Assembly: GCA_964493245.1 (NCBI GenBank)
Contig: CAZBNB010000004.1
Span: forward strand, 61,283 to 125,282
DNA length: 64,000 bases
Source of the DNA: CAZBNB01 sp964493245
GTDB lineage: Bacteria; Pseudomonadota; Gammaproteobacteria; Legionellales; Legionellaceae
Direction of reading: 5' to 3'
Made by a program: the position numbers and the translations under genes. The notes beneath the pieces were generated by a model. That model was not told the DNA's origin, did no database searches, and was given only the letters and a program-made list of their open reading frames with translations. Of the stretch, positions 19,363 through 28,329 are shown piece by piece. The number at the start of each line of letters is the position of its first letter. Positions within the stretch are counted from its first letter, which is position 1.

Positions 19363-19827
19363 TTAATTCGGTTGAAATCCCATTCGTTGTAGATATGCTT
19401 TCAACGGCTTCATTTCCATATTTTCAGCAGCCCAAAATGTACCAGATTTGTTTTCTGGCGTATGTGAATTTTCCCATTCGCAAACAGCCAGCACATCTTG
19501 GCAGGCAATGGGTTGTTCATGTCCTGGCTGAGACTCAATACAAGTCAATTTAAATTGTTTTTTGTGTGGGCTGAGAGCTAACGCAGACCATTTCCCTGCA
19601 TCCAACATGCTACTCCATCCTGCTTGGGCACCCGCGTTGGAAGTATAATGGGTCACCCATATTTTGATATTGGTTAAATTATGTAACATCATGATAGTTG
19701 GTTTATTCGTCGAAAGAGCCACATTTTCACCATGAACAGTATAAGGGGTACATCCTTGAGGGAAAATTTCTTTGGCATGTGTGGCCCATGCGGTGATGAG
19801 CATGGTGATGAAGAAAAAGTGTTTCAT
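19363..19827 (-). CDS. Small exported protein, possibly EnhB-like
   Basis: The 154-aa product begins with a signal peptide (MKHFFFITMLITAWATHA). Four cysteines remain in the mature part (CTPYTV, TCIES, ACQDV and VCEWEN). The IESQPGHEQPIACQDVLAVC and GTFWAAENM stretches recall the enhanced-entry protein EnhB of Legionella; this is from memory and not certain. A periplasmic or secreted location is likely. It is the first gene of a probable unit with rnr and rlmB. Confidence 0.65.
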   Translation of the reverse strand: MKHFFFITMLITAWATHAKEIFPQGCTPYTVHGENVALSTNKPTIMMLHNLTNIKIWVTHYTSNAGAQAGWSSMLDAGKWSALALSPHKKQFKLTCIESQPGHEQPIACQDVLAVCEWENSHTPENKSGTFWAAENMEMKPLKAYLQRMGFQPN

Positions 19828-20040
19828 TTAAATACCTATTTTGTCTTGTGCGTTTTTTCCATTATGCTTGACCGTGCTCGCACAGATTTGTTATTGAGTA
19901 CGATTGAAAAACATATAATCAGGGCATGCCGTCTGGTGAGCTTATCATGACTAAGTGGGTAAAATCAAAATGACAGGTTTAAGGGTTTAGGAAATGGTAA
20001 CAGAGGGGTAAGACTCGGGAAAGGGTTTCTCCGCTCAGAT

Positions 20041-21306
20041 TTATAATGGAGGGGATTGTGGAGGCACTCGGTCGTCGCCTTCGCCCTTTTCTCTATCGCC
20101 CTCTCCTTCCCCTTCTCTTTCTGTATCGCTATTACCAGATTGACTAGTTAGATTGATTTCAACATGCGTTGTTATTTGTAGCGCTATCATTCTATAAAGC
20201 AAATTAAATAACGATGTCTTTTTTCTTACAGGTGATGTTGAGGCGGCTGAGGTAGGGTGATGATACCAATTTTTAGGCTCTATGAAGCTGTTTGATGGTA
20301 TTCGGGATGGATGATGGTTATCAATATTGGATTCCAATGCTGGCTCTGGCTCTGGTTTTGGTTCTGGTTCTGGCTTGGGCTCAGGTTGATCCTGTAAAAA
20401 ACGCTCTTTATCTTTAATCAACTTACCCTCAATCATTTCCAGCTCTCTATATTCTAATTGTTTGCGTCTGAGGAATGCACCCAGTTGTATTGTGGCAATG
20501 AGGGTAGCAAGACCAGCTAAAAGCGTGAGTGCGAGTAATGAAATACCAATGGGCGGGAAAACCAAAGAGACAATACCAATAATACAAATGCCAATCGCTG
20601 CAATATCCCCATAGTAGCAAAAGCCATTTAATAACTTAAACCAATCAAGCTGTTTTAACCGGTTAAACCAGCTTGAAGTAGGGAGCGATTGTGTTGTTTT
20701 AGACAAAAGAGGACTGAATTCCGTTTTTTTTAAGCCTAAATCCTCATCAATAGGGCTCTCAGCGACGGATAAACCAGGATAATCTTGCCATTGCCAATAA
20801 CTCTGGCTTTGCACACCAAAGTCAACGACGCTAATGGCTGTGTAAATGCAGGTAAAAATTAACATCGCGATGCCAACTGGTGGTATAAAAAAACCGATAA
20901 TCAGGGGCACAACCAGAAAAAACATATTCATTCCTGGCCATTGTTCGTCTGACCAGAATCTTAGATAACTGTACCAATTATTCAGATCTTTTTGTTTTTT
21001 TTCTGATAAAATCTTAAGAATTTCAATACTTTTGGTAAGCAACTCTGCATTCTTGGTGTGTTCTTTTGAACGAGGATCTATTTTTTTTTTGAGTCCTGAT
21101 AATAAAGCGTCGAGACGCTTGTAATAAGCGTCCGCATGTTTGGTTTTTTTGGTACGCAGTAATCCCTGTAAACTATTCGCTACTTCTTCTGCAATTTTGC
21201 GGTTACAGGCTTGTTCAGTATTTCTAAGAATCAATTCAGCAAGCTTTTGTGCTTTAAGATCATTATAATTGATAACGTCATTTTCGTTTTGATAATGTTG
21301 TGTCAT
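20041..21306 (-). CDS. Orphan membrane protein with PEPK repeats and acidic tail
   Basis: No family is recognised. From the ATG at 21306 the product has about 421 residues. An N-terminal coil of about 140 residues is followed by a TM hairpin containing FFIPPVGIAML. A linker precedes a second TM hairpin containing LVFPPIGISLL, then a charged helix. Then comes a Pro-Glu-Lys repeat (PEPKPEPEPKPEPEP) and a Glu/Gly-rich C-terminus. The two hairpins share the PP(V/I)GI motif, which points to an internal duplication. A strong GGGGTG ribosome binding site lies before this start inside the end of ubiX, overlapping it by 29 bases. Confidence 0.65.
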   Translation of the reverse strand: MTQHYQNENDVINYNDLKAQKLAELILRNTEQACNRKIAEEVANSLQGLLRTKKTKHADAYYKRLDALLSGLKKKIDPRSKEHTKNAELLTKSIEILKILSEKKQKDLNNWYSYLRFWSDEQWPGMNMFFLVVPLIIGFFIPPVGIAMLIFTCIYTAISVVDFGVQSQSYWQWQDYPGLSVAESPIDEDLGLKKTEFSPLLSKTTQSLPTSSWFNRLKQLDWFKLLNGFCYYGDIAAIGICIIGIVSLVFPPIGISLLALTLLAGLATLIATIQLGAFLRRKQLEYRELEMIEGKLIKDKERFLQDQPEPKPEPEPKPEPEPALESNIDNHHPSRIPSNSFIEPKNWYHHPTSAASTSPVRKKTSLFNLLYRMIALQITTHVEINLTSQSGNSDTEREGEGEGDREKGEGDDRVPPQSPPL

Positions 21307-21871
21307 TTGTTTCACCCCATCGGCGAACGAGCCCAGATTCAATATCAAATAAATCCAGCACACGACCTAGACTCTCATTGACTAATTCTAGCACACTTTG
21401 GGGCTTGTGATAAAAAGCAGGAACAGGTGGGCAGATAATTCCGCCCATTTGTGTGATTTGTAACATGTTTTGTAAATGTATCAAGCTTAACGGTGATTCA
21501 CGTGGAATGATAACCAAACGACGACGTTCTTTTAGAACCACATCGGCCGCACGTGTTAATAAATTGCCAGAGATACCATGCGCAATTTCAGCCAAACTTT
21601 TCATGGAGCAGGGGGCGATAATCATACCCATGGTTTTAAAAGAGCCACTGGCAATTGGTGCTGCAATGTTTGTAATCGGATAGTAGACATCAGCCAATGA
21701 TTTTAAAGTGGTTGCTGACACATCTGTTTCGTAAGCCCTGGTTAATTGTGCCGCTTTTGTTATAACCAAATGCGTCTCAATCGATAGCGACTTAAGAATC
21801 TCGAGTAGTCGAATACCGTAAATAATTCCAGATGAACCAGTAATGCCAATAATAAGACGAGGTTTATTCAT
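21278..21871 (-). CDS. ubiX: Flavin prenyltransferase
   Basis: UbiX makes prenylated FMN, the cofactor of the UbiD decarboxylase in ubiquinone biosynthesis. The 197-aa product matches the family over its length. It shows the flavin-binding start IIGITGSSGIIYGIRLLE, the APCSMKSLAEIAHGI stretch, and the VLKERRRLVIIPRESPLS and PPVPAFYHKP signatures. ubiD is not in the window. The gene is divergent from metG and overlaps the downstream orphan gene, which it probably drives. Confidence 0.95.
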   Translation of the reverse strand: MNKPRLIIGITGSSGIIYGIRLLEILKSLSIETHLVITKAAQLTRAYETDVSATTLKSLADVYYPITNIAAPIASGSFKTMGMIIAPCSMKSLAEIAHGISGNLLTRAADVVLKERRRLVIIPRESPLSLIHLQNMLQITQMGGIICPPVPAFYHKPQSVLELVNESLGRVLDLFDIESGLVRRWGETNDTTLSKRK

Positions 21872-21966
21872 GATGAGTGATCAAGTACAATCTAGTTTTT
21901 GTTGATGGGTGCCTGATTGCATCACCCGCAACTGAAACAAGTTATTTTAGACTAAGGTACCATGTT

Positions 21967-23616
21967 ATGACATCACAACGTAAAATTCTAGTCACCAGTG
22001 CATTGCCTTACGCAAATGGCCACTTACATTTAGGACATTTGGTTGAGCATATTCAAACCGATATTTGGGTGCGTGTGCAACGCATGTTAGGGCATCATTG
22101 TATTAGTATTTGTGGTGACGATGCGCATGGTACACCGATTATGTTAAAGGCAGAGCAACTGGGTATAACACCTGAAGCGTTGACGAGTCAGATGCAGCAA
22201 AGCCACGAGCAGGATTTTCTGCAGTTTGGTATTCATTATGATTGTTACCACACCACGCACTCTGAAGAAAATCGTGTGTTAGCAGAACAGATATATACAC
22301 GCTTACAAGCGCGTGGCGATATTGTTAAAAAAACTATTTCTCAAGCCTATGATCCTGTTAAATCGATTTTTTTACCTGATCGATATGTAAAAGGAACGTG
22401 TCCGCATTGTAAAGCATCCGATCAATATGGCGATAGCTGCGAAGTGTGCGGGGCGACATATAGCCCGACCGATTTAATTGATCCTGTTTCTGCGATTTCT
22501 GGTGCAAAGCCTATTGAAAAAGAATCAGAGCATTACTTTTTTGATTTATTGCGTTATGAAACGTTTCTAAAAAAATGGACGCACAGTGGTTGTTTGCAAC
22601 CTGAAGTTGCTAAAAAACTAGATGAATGGTTTGAAGCTGGCTTAAAAGCTTGGGATATTTCTCGTGATGCACCTTATTTTGGCTTTTTAATTCCTGGTAC
22701 AGAGGATAAATATTTTTACGTGTGGTTAGATGCGCCTATTGGTTACATGGCGAGCTTTAAAAAATATTGTACGCAAGCCAATATTGATTTTGATGATTAC
22801 TGGGGAGCAGATAGCAAGGCGGAGCTTTATCACTTTGTTGGTAAAGACATTGTGTATTTTCATGCTTTATTTTGGCCGGCTATGCTTTCTGGCAGTGAAC
22901 ACCGTTTACCCACAGCCATTTTTACCCATGGATTTTTAACCGTCAACGGGCAAAAAATGTCCAAATCAAGGGGTACATTCATTGAAGCTAGGCGTTATCT
23001 TGAGCATTTAAACCCAGCGTATTTGCGCTATTATTTTGCGGCGAAACTCAATGGTCGTACCGAGGACTTGGATTTGAATTTTGATGATTTTGTCAATCGC
23101 ATCAATGCAGATTTGGTTGGAAAAGTGGTGAATATTGCCAGTCGTTGCGCGGGTTTTATTAACAAGCGTTTTGCGAATCGATTATCAATGACACTCGATG
23201 CTCCCGATCTTTATCAACAGGTGTTGAGTGCGCGTCAAACGATTCAAAGTGCTTACCTGGATAGAGATTATGCCAAAGCAATTCGACAAATTATGGAGTG
23301 TGCAGATCAAATTAATCAATATATCGATGCACAAAAACCATGGGTCTTAGCAAAAGATGATACGCAGCTGCCGCGCGTGCAAACCATTTGCACGATGGGG
23401 CTTAATTTATTCCGTATTTTAATGACTTATTTAAAGCCGGTTTTACCCAAGATGGCTGAAGAGGTCGAACTGTTTTTAAATGATCAGCCGTTGATGTGGC
23501 ATTCTGTTGATGCGCCGTTATTAAATCATGACATTCAAACGTTTGTACCGCTGATGACACGTGTTGACACGACTAAAATTGACGCCTTGATGGCGCATCA
23601 TGCACCGGTTGTTTAA
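21967..23616 (+). CDS. metG: Methionine-tRNA ligase
   Basis: MetRS charges tRNA-Met. The product from the ATG at 21967 has 549 residues. It shows the HIGH-type motif HLHLGH near residue 20, a four-cysteine zinc knuckle (CPHC...CEVC around residues 145-160) and KMSKS in NGQKMSKSRGTF. It ends after the anticodon-binding domain and lacks the C-terminal tRNA-binding domain of the 677-aa E. coli enzyme, a normal short form. An upstream in-frame start at 21877 adds 30 non-family residues. AAGGTA precedes the chosen start. It is followed directly by rsxB. Confidence 0.95.
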   Translation: MTSQRKILVTSALPYANGHLHLGHLVEHIQTDIWVRVQRMLGHHCISICGDDAHGTPIMLKAEQLGITPEALTSQMQQSHEQDFLQFGIHYDCYHTTHSEENRVLAEQIYTRLQARGDIVKKTISQAYDPVKSIFLPDRYVKGTCPHCKASDQYGDSCEVCGATYSPTDLIDPVSAISGAKPIEKESEHYFFDLLRYETFLKKWTHSGCLQPEVAKKLDEWFEAGLKAWDISRDAPYFGFLIPGTEDKYFYVWLDAPIGYMASFKKYCTQANIDFDDYWGADSKAELYHFVGKDIVYFHALFWPAMLSGSEHRLPTAIFTHGFLTVNGQKMSKSRGTFIEARRYLEHLNPAYLRYYFAAKLNGRTEDLDLNFDDFVNRINADLVGKVVNIASRCAGFINKRFANRLSMTLDAPDLYQQVLSARQTIQSAYLDRDYAKAIRQIMECADQINQYIDAQKPWVLAKDDTQLPRVQTICTMGLNLFRILMTYLKPVLPKMAEEVELFLNDQPLMWHSVDAPLLNHDIQTFVPLMTRVDTTKIDALMAHHAPVV

Positions 23617-23617
23617 G

Positions 23618-24244
23618 ATGCCGACAGTTGTTGAAATTGATGCGCTTTTGCCGCAAACCCAATGTGGTGAATGTGGTTATCCTGGCTGTAGACCTTACGC
23701 TGAGGCGTTGGCAGCAGGTTTGGCTCCTCTTGATCGCTGCCCTCCTGGCGGCGTTGCCACTTTAAACGCTTTAGGTCGGTTGTTAAACGTGGATGTGAAT
23801 GACTCTGTCAAATCAGTTGAGCAAGCAACGCGTCCACCTGCGTTAGCGGTGATACGTGAATCAGAATGTATCGGCTGTACTAAGTGCATTCAAGCTTGTC
23901 CCGTGGATGCCATTATTGGTTCTGCGAAACACATGCATACGGTTTTACCTGATGAGTGTACGGGGTGCGGTTTGTGTGTGGAGCCTTGTCCGGTGGATTG
24001 TATTGATATGTTGGCTGTGACGATACCTGCTGAACAAGCGTACACTTATGAGCCTAATTTGGCGCGCTCACGCTTTCAAGCAAAGCAAATTCGTGGTTTG
24101 CAGCAAGAGCATGTTCGGCAGCAACAATATCAAAATAAACGTCGCTTGGCGAAAGAAACACACGATCAGCAAGGTGATATGAAAGCAAAACAAGCGTATA
24201 TATTACAAGCGTTAAAGCGTGTGCAGGAGAAAAAGGGTGAATAA
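23618..24244 (+). CDS. rsxB: RsxB/RnfB-like iron-sulfur protein without membrane anchor
   Basis: The product has about 208 residues from the ATG at 23618. It begins with the RnfB 4Fe-4S domain (LLPQTQCGECGYPGC) and has two ferredoxin-type clusters (CIGCTKCIQACPVDAI and CTGCGLCVEPCPVDCI). A basic, Gln-rich tail follows. RsxB proteins normally start with a membrane helix before this domain; here it is absent, so the protein should be soluble. No other rsx/rnf gene is nearby, though nth follows as it does after the rsx cluster in E. coli. Its partner is unknown. An ATG at 23600 would add six residues inside the metG end. Confidence 0.88.
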   Translation: MPTVVEIDALLPQTQCGECGYPGCRPYAEALAAGLAPLDRCPPGGVATLNALGRLLNVDVNDSVKSVEQATRPPALAVIRESECIGCTKCIQACPVDAIIGSAKHMHTVLPDECTGCGLCVEPCPVDCIDMLAVTIPAEQAYTYEPNLARSRFQAKQIRGLQQEHVRQQQYQNKRRLAKETHDQQGDMKAKQAYILQALKRVQEKKGE

Positions 24245-24887
24245 AGCAACCTGTCATGTTATTTTTGAGCGATTTAAAGCCCAAAATCCACATCCTACGA
24301 CAGAGTTAATTTATCATTCGCCCTTCGAATTATTAATAGCAGTTATTTTATCTGCCCAAGCGACGGATGTGAGCGTCAATAAAGCCACACTAGCTTTATT
24401 TAAACAGGCGGATACACCACAAAAAATCCTGGCATTGGGTGAGACAAAATTAAAGCAATTTATCCAAACCATTGGCCTCTACAATACCAAAGCAATCAAT
24501 ATTTTAAAAACCTGCCAAATGCTGGTAGATGAGCATGCAGGCGAGGTTCCGAAAACCAGAGAGGCGCTAGAGAAATTACCCGGTGTTGGGCGTAAAACAG
24601 CCAATGTTGTATTAAATACAGCGTTTGGAGAGTCTACTATGGCTGTTGATACACATATTTTTCGTGTTGCTAATCGCACGGGCTTGGCTTCAGGAAAAAC
24701 ACCGCTTGAAGTAGAAAATGGTTTGCTACGTCATATTGATAGCGCGTTTTTAAAAGATGCTCATCATTGGTTAATTTTACATGGCCGATATGTGTGTGTC
24801 GCTAGAAAGCCACATTGTACTGCTTGTATCATTCGCGATTTATGTGAATATCCTGATAAACATTTCATCGAAAACACATCCTACTGA
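24237..24887 (+). CDS. nth: Endonuclease III
   Basis: Nth is a DNA glycosylase/AP lyase that removes oxidised pyrimidines. The product is very close to E. coli Nth: catalytic K120 (PGVGRKTANVVL) and D138 (AVDTHIFR), and a C-terminal 4Fe-4S cluster with four cysteines in CVARKPHCTACIIRDLC. I place the start at the GTG at 24237 because an AGGAG lies seven bases upstream and the resulting N-terminus (MNKA) matches the E. coli protein. It overlaps the rsxB stop. Confidence 0.96.
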   Translation: MNKATCHVIFERFKAQNPHPTTELIYHSPFELLIAVILSAQATDVSVNKATLALFKQADTPQKILALGETKLKQFIQTIGLYNTKAINILKTCQMLVDEHAGEVPKTREALEKLPGVGRKTANVVLNTAFGESTMAVDTHIFRVANRTGLASGKTPLEVENGLLRHIDSAFLKDAHHWLILHGRYVCVARKPHCTACIIRDLCEYPDKHFIENTSY

Positions 24888-24937
24888 GAAATCTTGGTCT
24901 ACACTAAAAAATAAGTGCCATTTCAGGAGAGGGTTTC

Positions 24938-26344
24938 ATGGATGCATCGATGACAATGTCTTTTAAAAATCGCATGGTTTTTATTGGTTTTGGTAGCATT
25001 GGCCAGGCATTGATCCCGCTTTTATTTTGTCATTTTAAACTACAACCCTCACAAGTGATTATTTTTGCAAACAATGAAACCGCTATTCCGACGGCAGAAG
25101 AATTTGGCGCACAATTTCATTTACATACGATTAATGCCCAGAATTACGCACAATTATTGACACCTTATGTCGGTGAGGGTGATTTTTTAATTAATCTATC
25201 GGTTTGTGTGTCTTGTGCTGATCTGATTGGATTTTGCGACAGGCAAGGTGCTTTGTATATTGATACATCAACAGAAACGTGGGAAGAACGATTTTTGCAA
25301 CATACGATGCAAATGCACGACAGGACTAACTATATGTTGCGTGAATCATTGTTTGCTGAGCAGCCAAAACCACGAAAAACATGTATTGTCACACATGGTG
25401 CTAATCCAGGACTCATTTCACACTTTTTAAAACAAGCGTTGCTCAATCTGGCTCAAGAGGTGGGTTTATCGATCAATATGCCGCAATCAGCACAAGATTG
25501 GGCCTTTCTCGCTTATAAATTAGATATTAAGGCTATTCATGTTGCTGAGCACGACACTCAAACTTCAAATATTGTAAAAAAACCATTGGAATTTGCTAAT
25601 ACGTGGTCAATACCAGGATTTATTAATGAGTCCATGCAACCTGCGGAGCTTGGATGGGGAACACATGAAAAGCATTGGCCTCATGATGCATGCCGTCATG
25701 TTGTCGGCAGCCAATGCAGTGTTTTTCTGGCGAAACCAGGTGCCAGCGTTCGTGTGCGTTCGTGGACACCAAGCTTTGGTGAAATACATGGTTTTTTGAT
25801 AACCCATGCTGAAAGCATAACCATCCCCAATTTTTTAACACTCAAAGAAGATGAGCGTGTGATTTATCGCCCCACCACACATTACGCATATTATCCTTGC
25901 CCTGATGCGGTGATTTCACTGATGGAATTGCATGCACGCGAGTGGACTTGGCCAAAATCAGAGCGCTTGATGATGCATGATATTACGCAAGGCGTGGATG
26001 AGCTAGGTATCCTACTAATGGGTAATCCTAAAGGTGCTTATTGGTTTGGTTCTACTTTGTCGATTGAAGAAGCACGACAATTAGCACCTCATAACAATGC
26101 AACCAGTCTGCAAGTGGCCGCCAGTGTTTTGGCTTCGATGATGTGGGCTGTTGAGCATCCCAATGAAGGTTTGGTTGAGCCAGAATTTATTGATCACGAA
26201 TACGTGATGAAGATAGCAACGCCTTATTTAGGTAAGGTCGCGGGTTATATGACTTCTTGGACGCCTTTGCTGAACCGAGAAAGCTTATTTCAAGAAAATA
26301 TTGATCGCTCAGATCCTTGGCAGTTTTTGAATATTAGGGTTTAG
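24938..26344 (+). CDS. hss: Homospermidine synthase
   Basis: Bacterial homospermidine synthase joins two putrescines (or putrescine and spermidine) into homospermidine with NAD. The 468-aa product has an N-terminal Rossmann motif (VFIGFGSIGQALIPLL) and the family stretches THGANPGLISHFLKQAL and GNPKGAYWFGSTLSIEEAR. The long polyamine is typical of Legionella-like bacteria. A clear AGGAG lies eight bases before the ATG at 24938. It follows nth by 50 bases and ends four bases into the convergent glmU gene. Confidence 0.9.
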   Translation: MDASMTMSFKNRMVFIGFGSIGQALIPLLFCHFKLQPSQVIIFANNETAIPTAEEFGAQFHLHTINAQNYAQLLTPYVGEGDFLINLSVCVSCADLIGFCDRQGALYIDTSTETWEERFLQHTMQMHDRTNYMLRESLFAEQPKPRKTCIVTHGANPGLISHFLKQALLNLAQEVGLSINMPQSAQDWAFLAYKLDIKAIHVAEHDTQTSNIVKKPLEFANTWSIPGFINESMQPAELGWGTHEKHWPHDACRHVVGSQCSVFLAKPGASVRVRSWTPSFGEIHGFLITHAESITIPNFLTLKEDERVIYRPTTHYAYYPCPDAVISLMELHAREWTWPKSERLMMHDITQGVDELGILLMGNPKGAYWFGSTLSIEEARQLAPHNNATSLQVAASVLASMMWAVEHPNEGLVEPEFIDHEYVMKIATPYLGKVAGYMTSWTPLLNRESLFQENIDRSDPWQFLNIRV

Positions 26345-27720
26345 GTTGGCACTTCGCCTTTTTTAACGGGTCTTTTCCAACCATAGATTGTTTTTTGCAC
26401 AGAGGCGGTGAGTGTTAACTCGCCTGGTGGTACATTACGTCTAATGGTACTACCAGCGCCAATCGTTGCTTGTTTACCAACCGTGACCGGTGCGATCAGT
26501 TGTGTATCTGAACCAATATGCACGTCATCTTCAATAATCGTGTGGTGTTTATTGGCGCCATCGTAGTTACATGTAATTGTCCCTGCACCAATATTTACTT
26601 TGGAGCCAATGGTAACATCACCTAAATAACTCAAATGGCTGGCTTTGGTATGGACACCAAAAACGGCATTTTTTGTTTCGACAAAATTACCAATTTTGCA
26701 TTGCGTTGATAAGCGAGTACCAGGTCGCACACGAGCAAAAGGTCCTATTTCACAGTCGTCACCAATCACGCTGTCTTCAATAACCGTATTGGCATGAATA
26801 ATACAGTTTTTACCAATTTGAACATTTTTTAGAACACAATTGGCAGAAATAACGCTCTGATCTCCGAGTGTTACAACACCTTGAAACACCGCATTGACAT
26901 CAATAAATACATCTCGACCACACTGTATTTCACCACGAATGTCAATACGATTCGCATCGGCGAGTGTCACGCCAGCTGTCATCAACTGTTTTGCCATGCG
27001 TAATTGATATCCGCGCTCGACAGTTTGTAATTGCAAACGATCGTTAACACCTTGTATCTCAAGAGGGTCTTCAACATTTAATGAAACAATGGGTAATTGA
27101 TCGGCAACAGCAAATGAAATAATATCTGTAAAATAGTATTCTTTTTGCGCATTTTTTTGTGTTAGTTTGGGTAGCCAATGTTGTAAATGAGCAGATGATA
27201 CACAACAAATACCCGGATAGACTTCTTTAATTTTCCTTTGCGCCTCAGTGGCATCTTTTTCTTCAGCAATCGCTTGGATCTCGCCGGTTGTTTTACGTAA
27301 AATACGGCCAAGTCCGTACGGGTTATCTAAACTGATAGTGAGAATGCCTAATTTATTTTGTCCTAGGCAGGCTTGTACCAACGGTGTTAACGTCGCTTGA
27401 TGAATGAGCGGGACATCTCCGTATAAAATAAGGACAGTCGCATTGGCTGGAATGTGTGGTAGAGCTTGGCGTACAGCATGCCCGGTACCTAACTGTTCCG
27501 ATTGCTCAATCCAATTGACAGACAAATGATGAAAGGTTTCACGAACTTGATGGCGCTCATGACCAATCACAATATGTATTTGGGCCGGATTTAGGCTTTT
27601 TGCGACATTGACAACATGCTGTAGCATAGGCGCACCGCCTACAGGATGAAGCACTTTAGGTAAGGACGAATGCATGCGTTTGCCGACACCAGCAGCAAGA
27701 ATAATAATATGTAGAGACAT
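26341..27720 (-). CDS. glmU: Bifunctional GlmU: glucosamine-1-P acetyltransferase / GlcNAc-1-P uridylyltransferase
   Basis: GlmU makes UDP-GlcNAc, the precursor of peptidoglycan and lipopolysaccharide. The 459-aa product has the N-terminal pyrophosphorylase domain with IILAAGVGKRMHSSLPKVLHP. The C-terminal left-handed beta-helix is rich in hexapeptide repeats, with the acetyltransferase stretch KNAVFGVHTKASHLSYLGD and NIGAGTITCNYDGANKH. Both activities should be intact. It is transcribed away from the atp operon, and its 3' end overlaps hss by four bases. Confidence 0.97.
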   Translation of the reverse strand: MSLHIIILAAGVGKRMHSSLPKVLHPVGGAPMLQHVVNVAKSLNPAQIHIVIGHERHQVRETFHHLSVNWIEQSEQLGTGHAVRQALPHIPANATVLILYGDVPLIHQATLTPLVQACLGQNKLGILTISLDNPYGLGRILRKTTGEIQAIAEEKDATEAQRKIKEVYPGICCVSSAHLQHWLPKLTQKNAQKEYYFTDIISFAVADQLPIVSLNVEDPLEIQGVNDRLQLQTVERGYQLRMAKQLMTAGVTLADANRIDIRGEIQCGRDVFIDVNAVFQGVVTLGDQSVISANCVLKNVQIGKNCIIHANTVIEDSVIGDDCEIGPFARVRPGTRLSTQCKIGNFVETKNAVFGVHTKASHLSYLGDVTIGSKVNIGAGTITCNYDGANKHHTIIEDDVHIGSDTQLIAPVTVGKQATIGAGSTIRRNVPPGELTLTASVQKTIYGWKRPVKKGEVPT

Positions 27721-27894
27721 TGGTAATAATAGTGTTGTTTTATATGGAAAAAGAATAACATCGATTTTTGAATAAATATACTGCGTGCGGCCACAATCTG
27801 AAATTTATGAGGTCTACACGTATGCGCAAAGAGCATAGCTAAAGACTCTCGTAATGTGCTTTAATGGCTTAAGCGCAAATTGCTACCAAAAATG

Positions 27895-27923
27895 TTGCGC
27901 ATTCAAAAGGCTTTCGATATAAT
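27895..27923 (+). promoter_or_regulatory. Promoter of the atp operon
   Basis: A perfect TATAAT (27918-27923) is preceded 17 bases upstream by TTGCGC (27895-27900, 3 of 6). The expected transcript start is near 27930, only about eight bases before the ATG at 27938. This bears on the choice of atpI start. Confidence 0.55.
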
Positions 27924-27937
27924 TCTGCGCACGAGAA

Positions 27938-28321
27938 ATGGTAGGGCAAGTGGTGGCTTCTCAAGACAAACGGCGACATGTGCGAAACATGTTACTGCTA
28001 CAGGCGTTAATCAGCCTCATTCTCATCGGATTTTCGATGGTTTTGGCGAGTTTTTCGGGAGTAAAGTCTGCTTGTTTAGCTTGCTTGGCTTATTGGGTGC
28101 CTTATATTTGTAGTTTGAAAATAACCTTCAGATATCAAGGGGCAAGGGCCGCGCGGCAAATAGCGCATTCTTTTTATCAAGGTGAGGCACTAAAAATTGG
28201 TTTATCAATCATTTCTTTTGCGTTGATATTTTCTTTTTTTAATCTTGTTCCTTGGATATTCTTTAGTGTGTATATTGGTATGCAGCTATCCATTTGGCTG
28301 GTCCCGTTGATTGTTAAATAG
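27938..28321 (+). CDS. atpI: ATP synthase subunit I
   Basis: AtpI is a small membrane protein that helps assemble the c-ring of F-type ATP synthase. The 127-aa product has four hydrophobic helices. It is the first gene of the atp operon. The start is unsure. The ATG at 27938 would leave an eight-base leader from the predicted transcript start. The GTG codons at 27950 and 27953 have a TAGGG ribosome binding site just upstream and a leader of about 20 bases. Ten cysteine-light residues would be affected at most. Its stop is eight bases before atpB. Confidence 0.8.
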   Translation: MVGQVVASQDKRRHVRNMLLLQALISLILIGFSMVLASFSGVKSACLACLAYWVPYICSLKITFRYQGARAARQIAHSFYQGEALKIGLSIISFALIFSFFNLVPWIFFSVYIGMQLSIWLVPLIVK

Positions 28322-28329
28322 GTGAAAAA

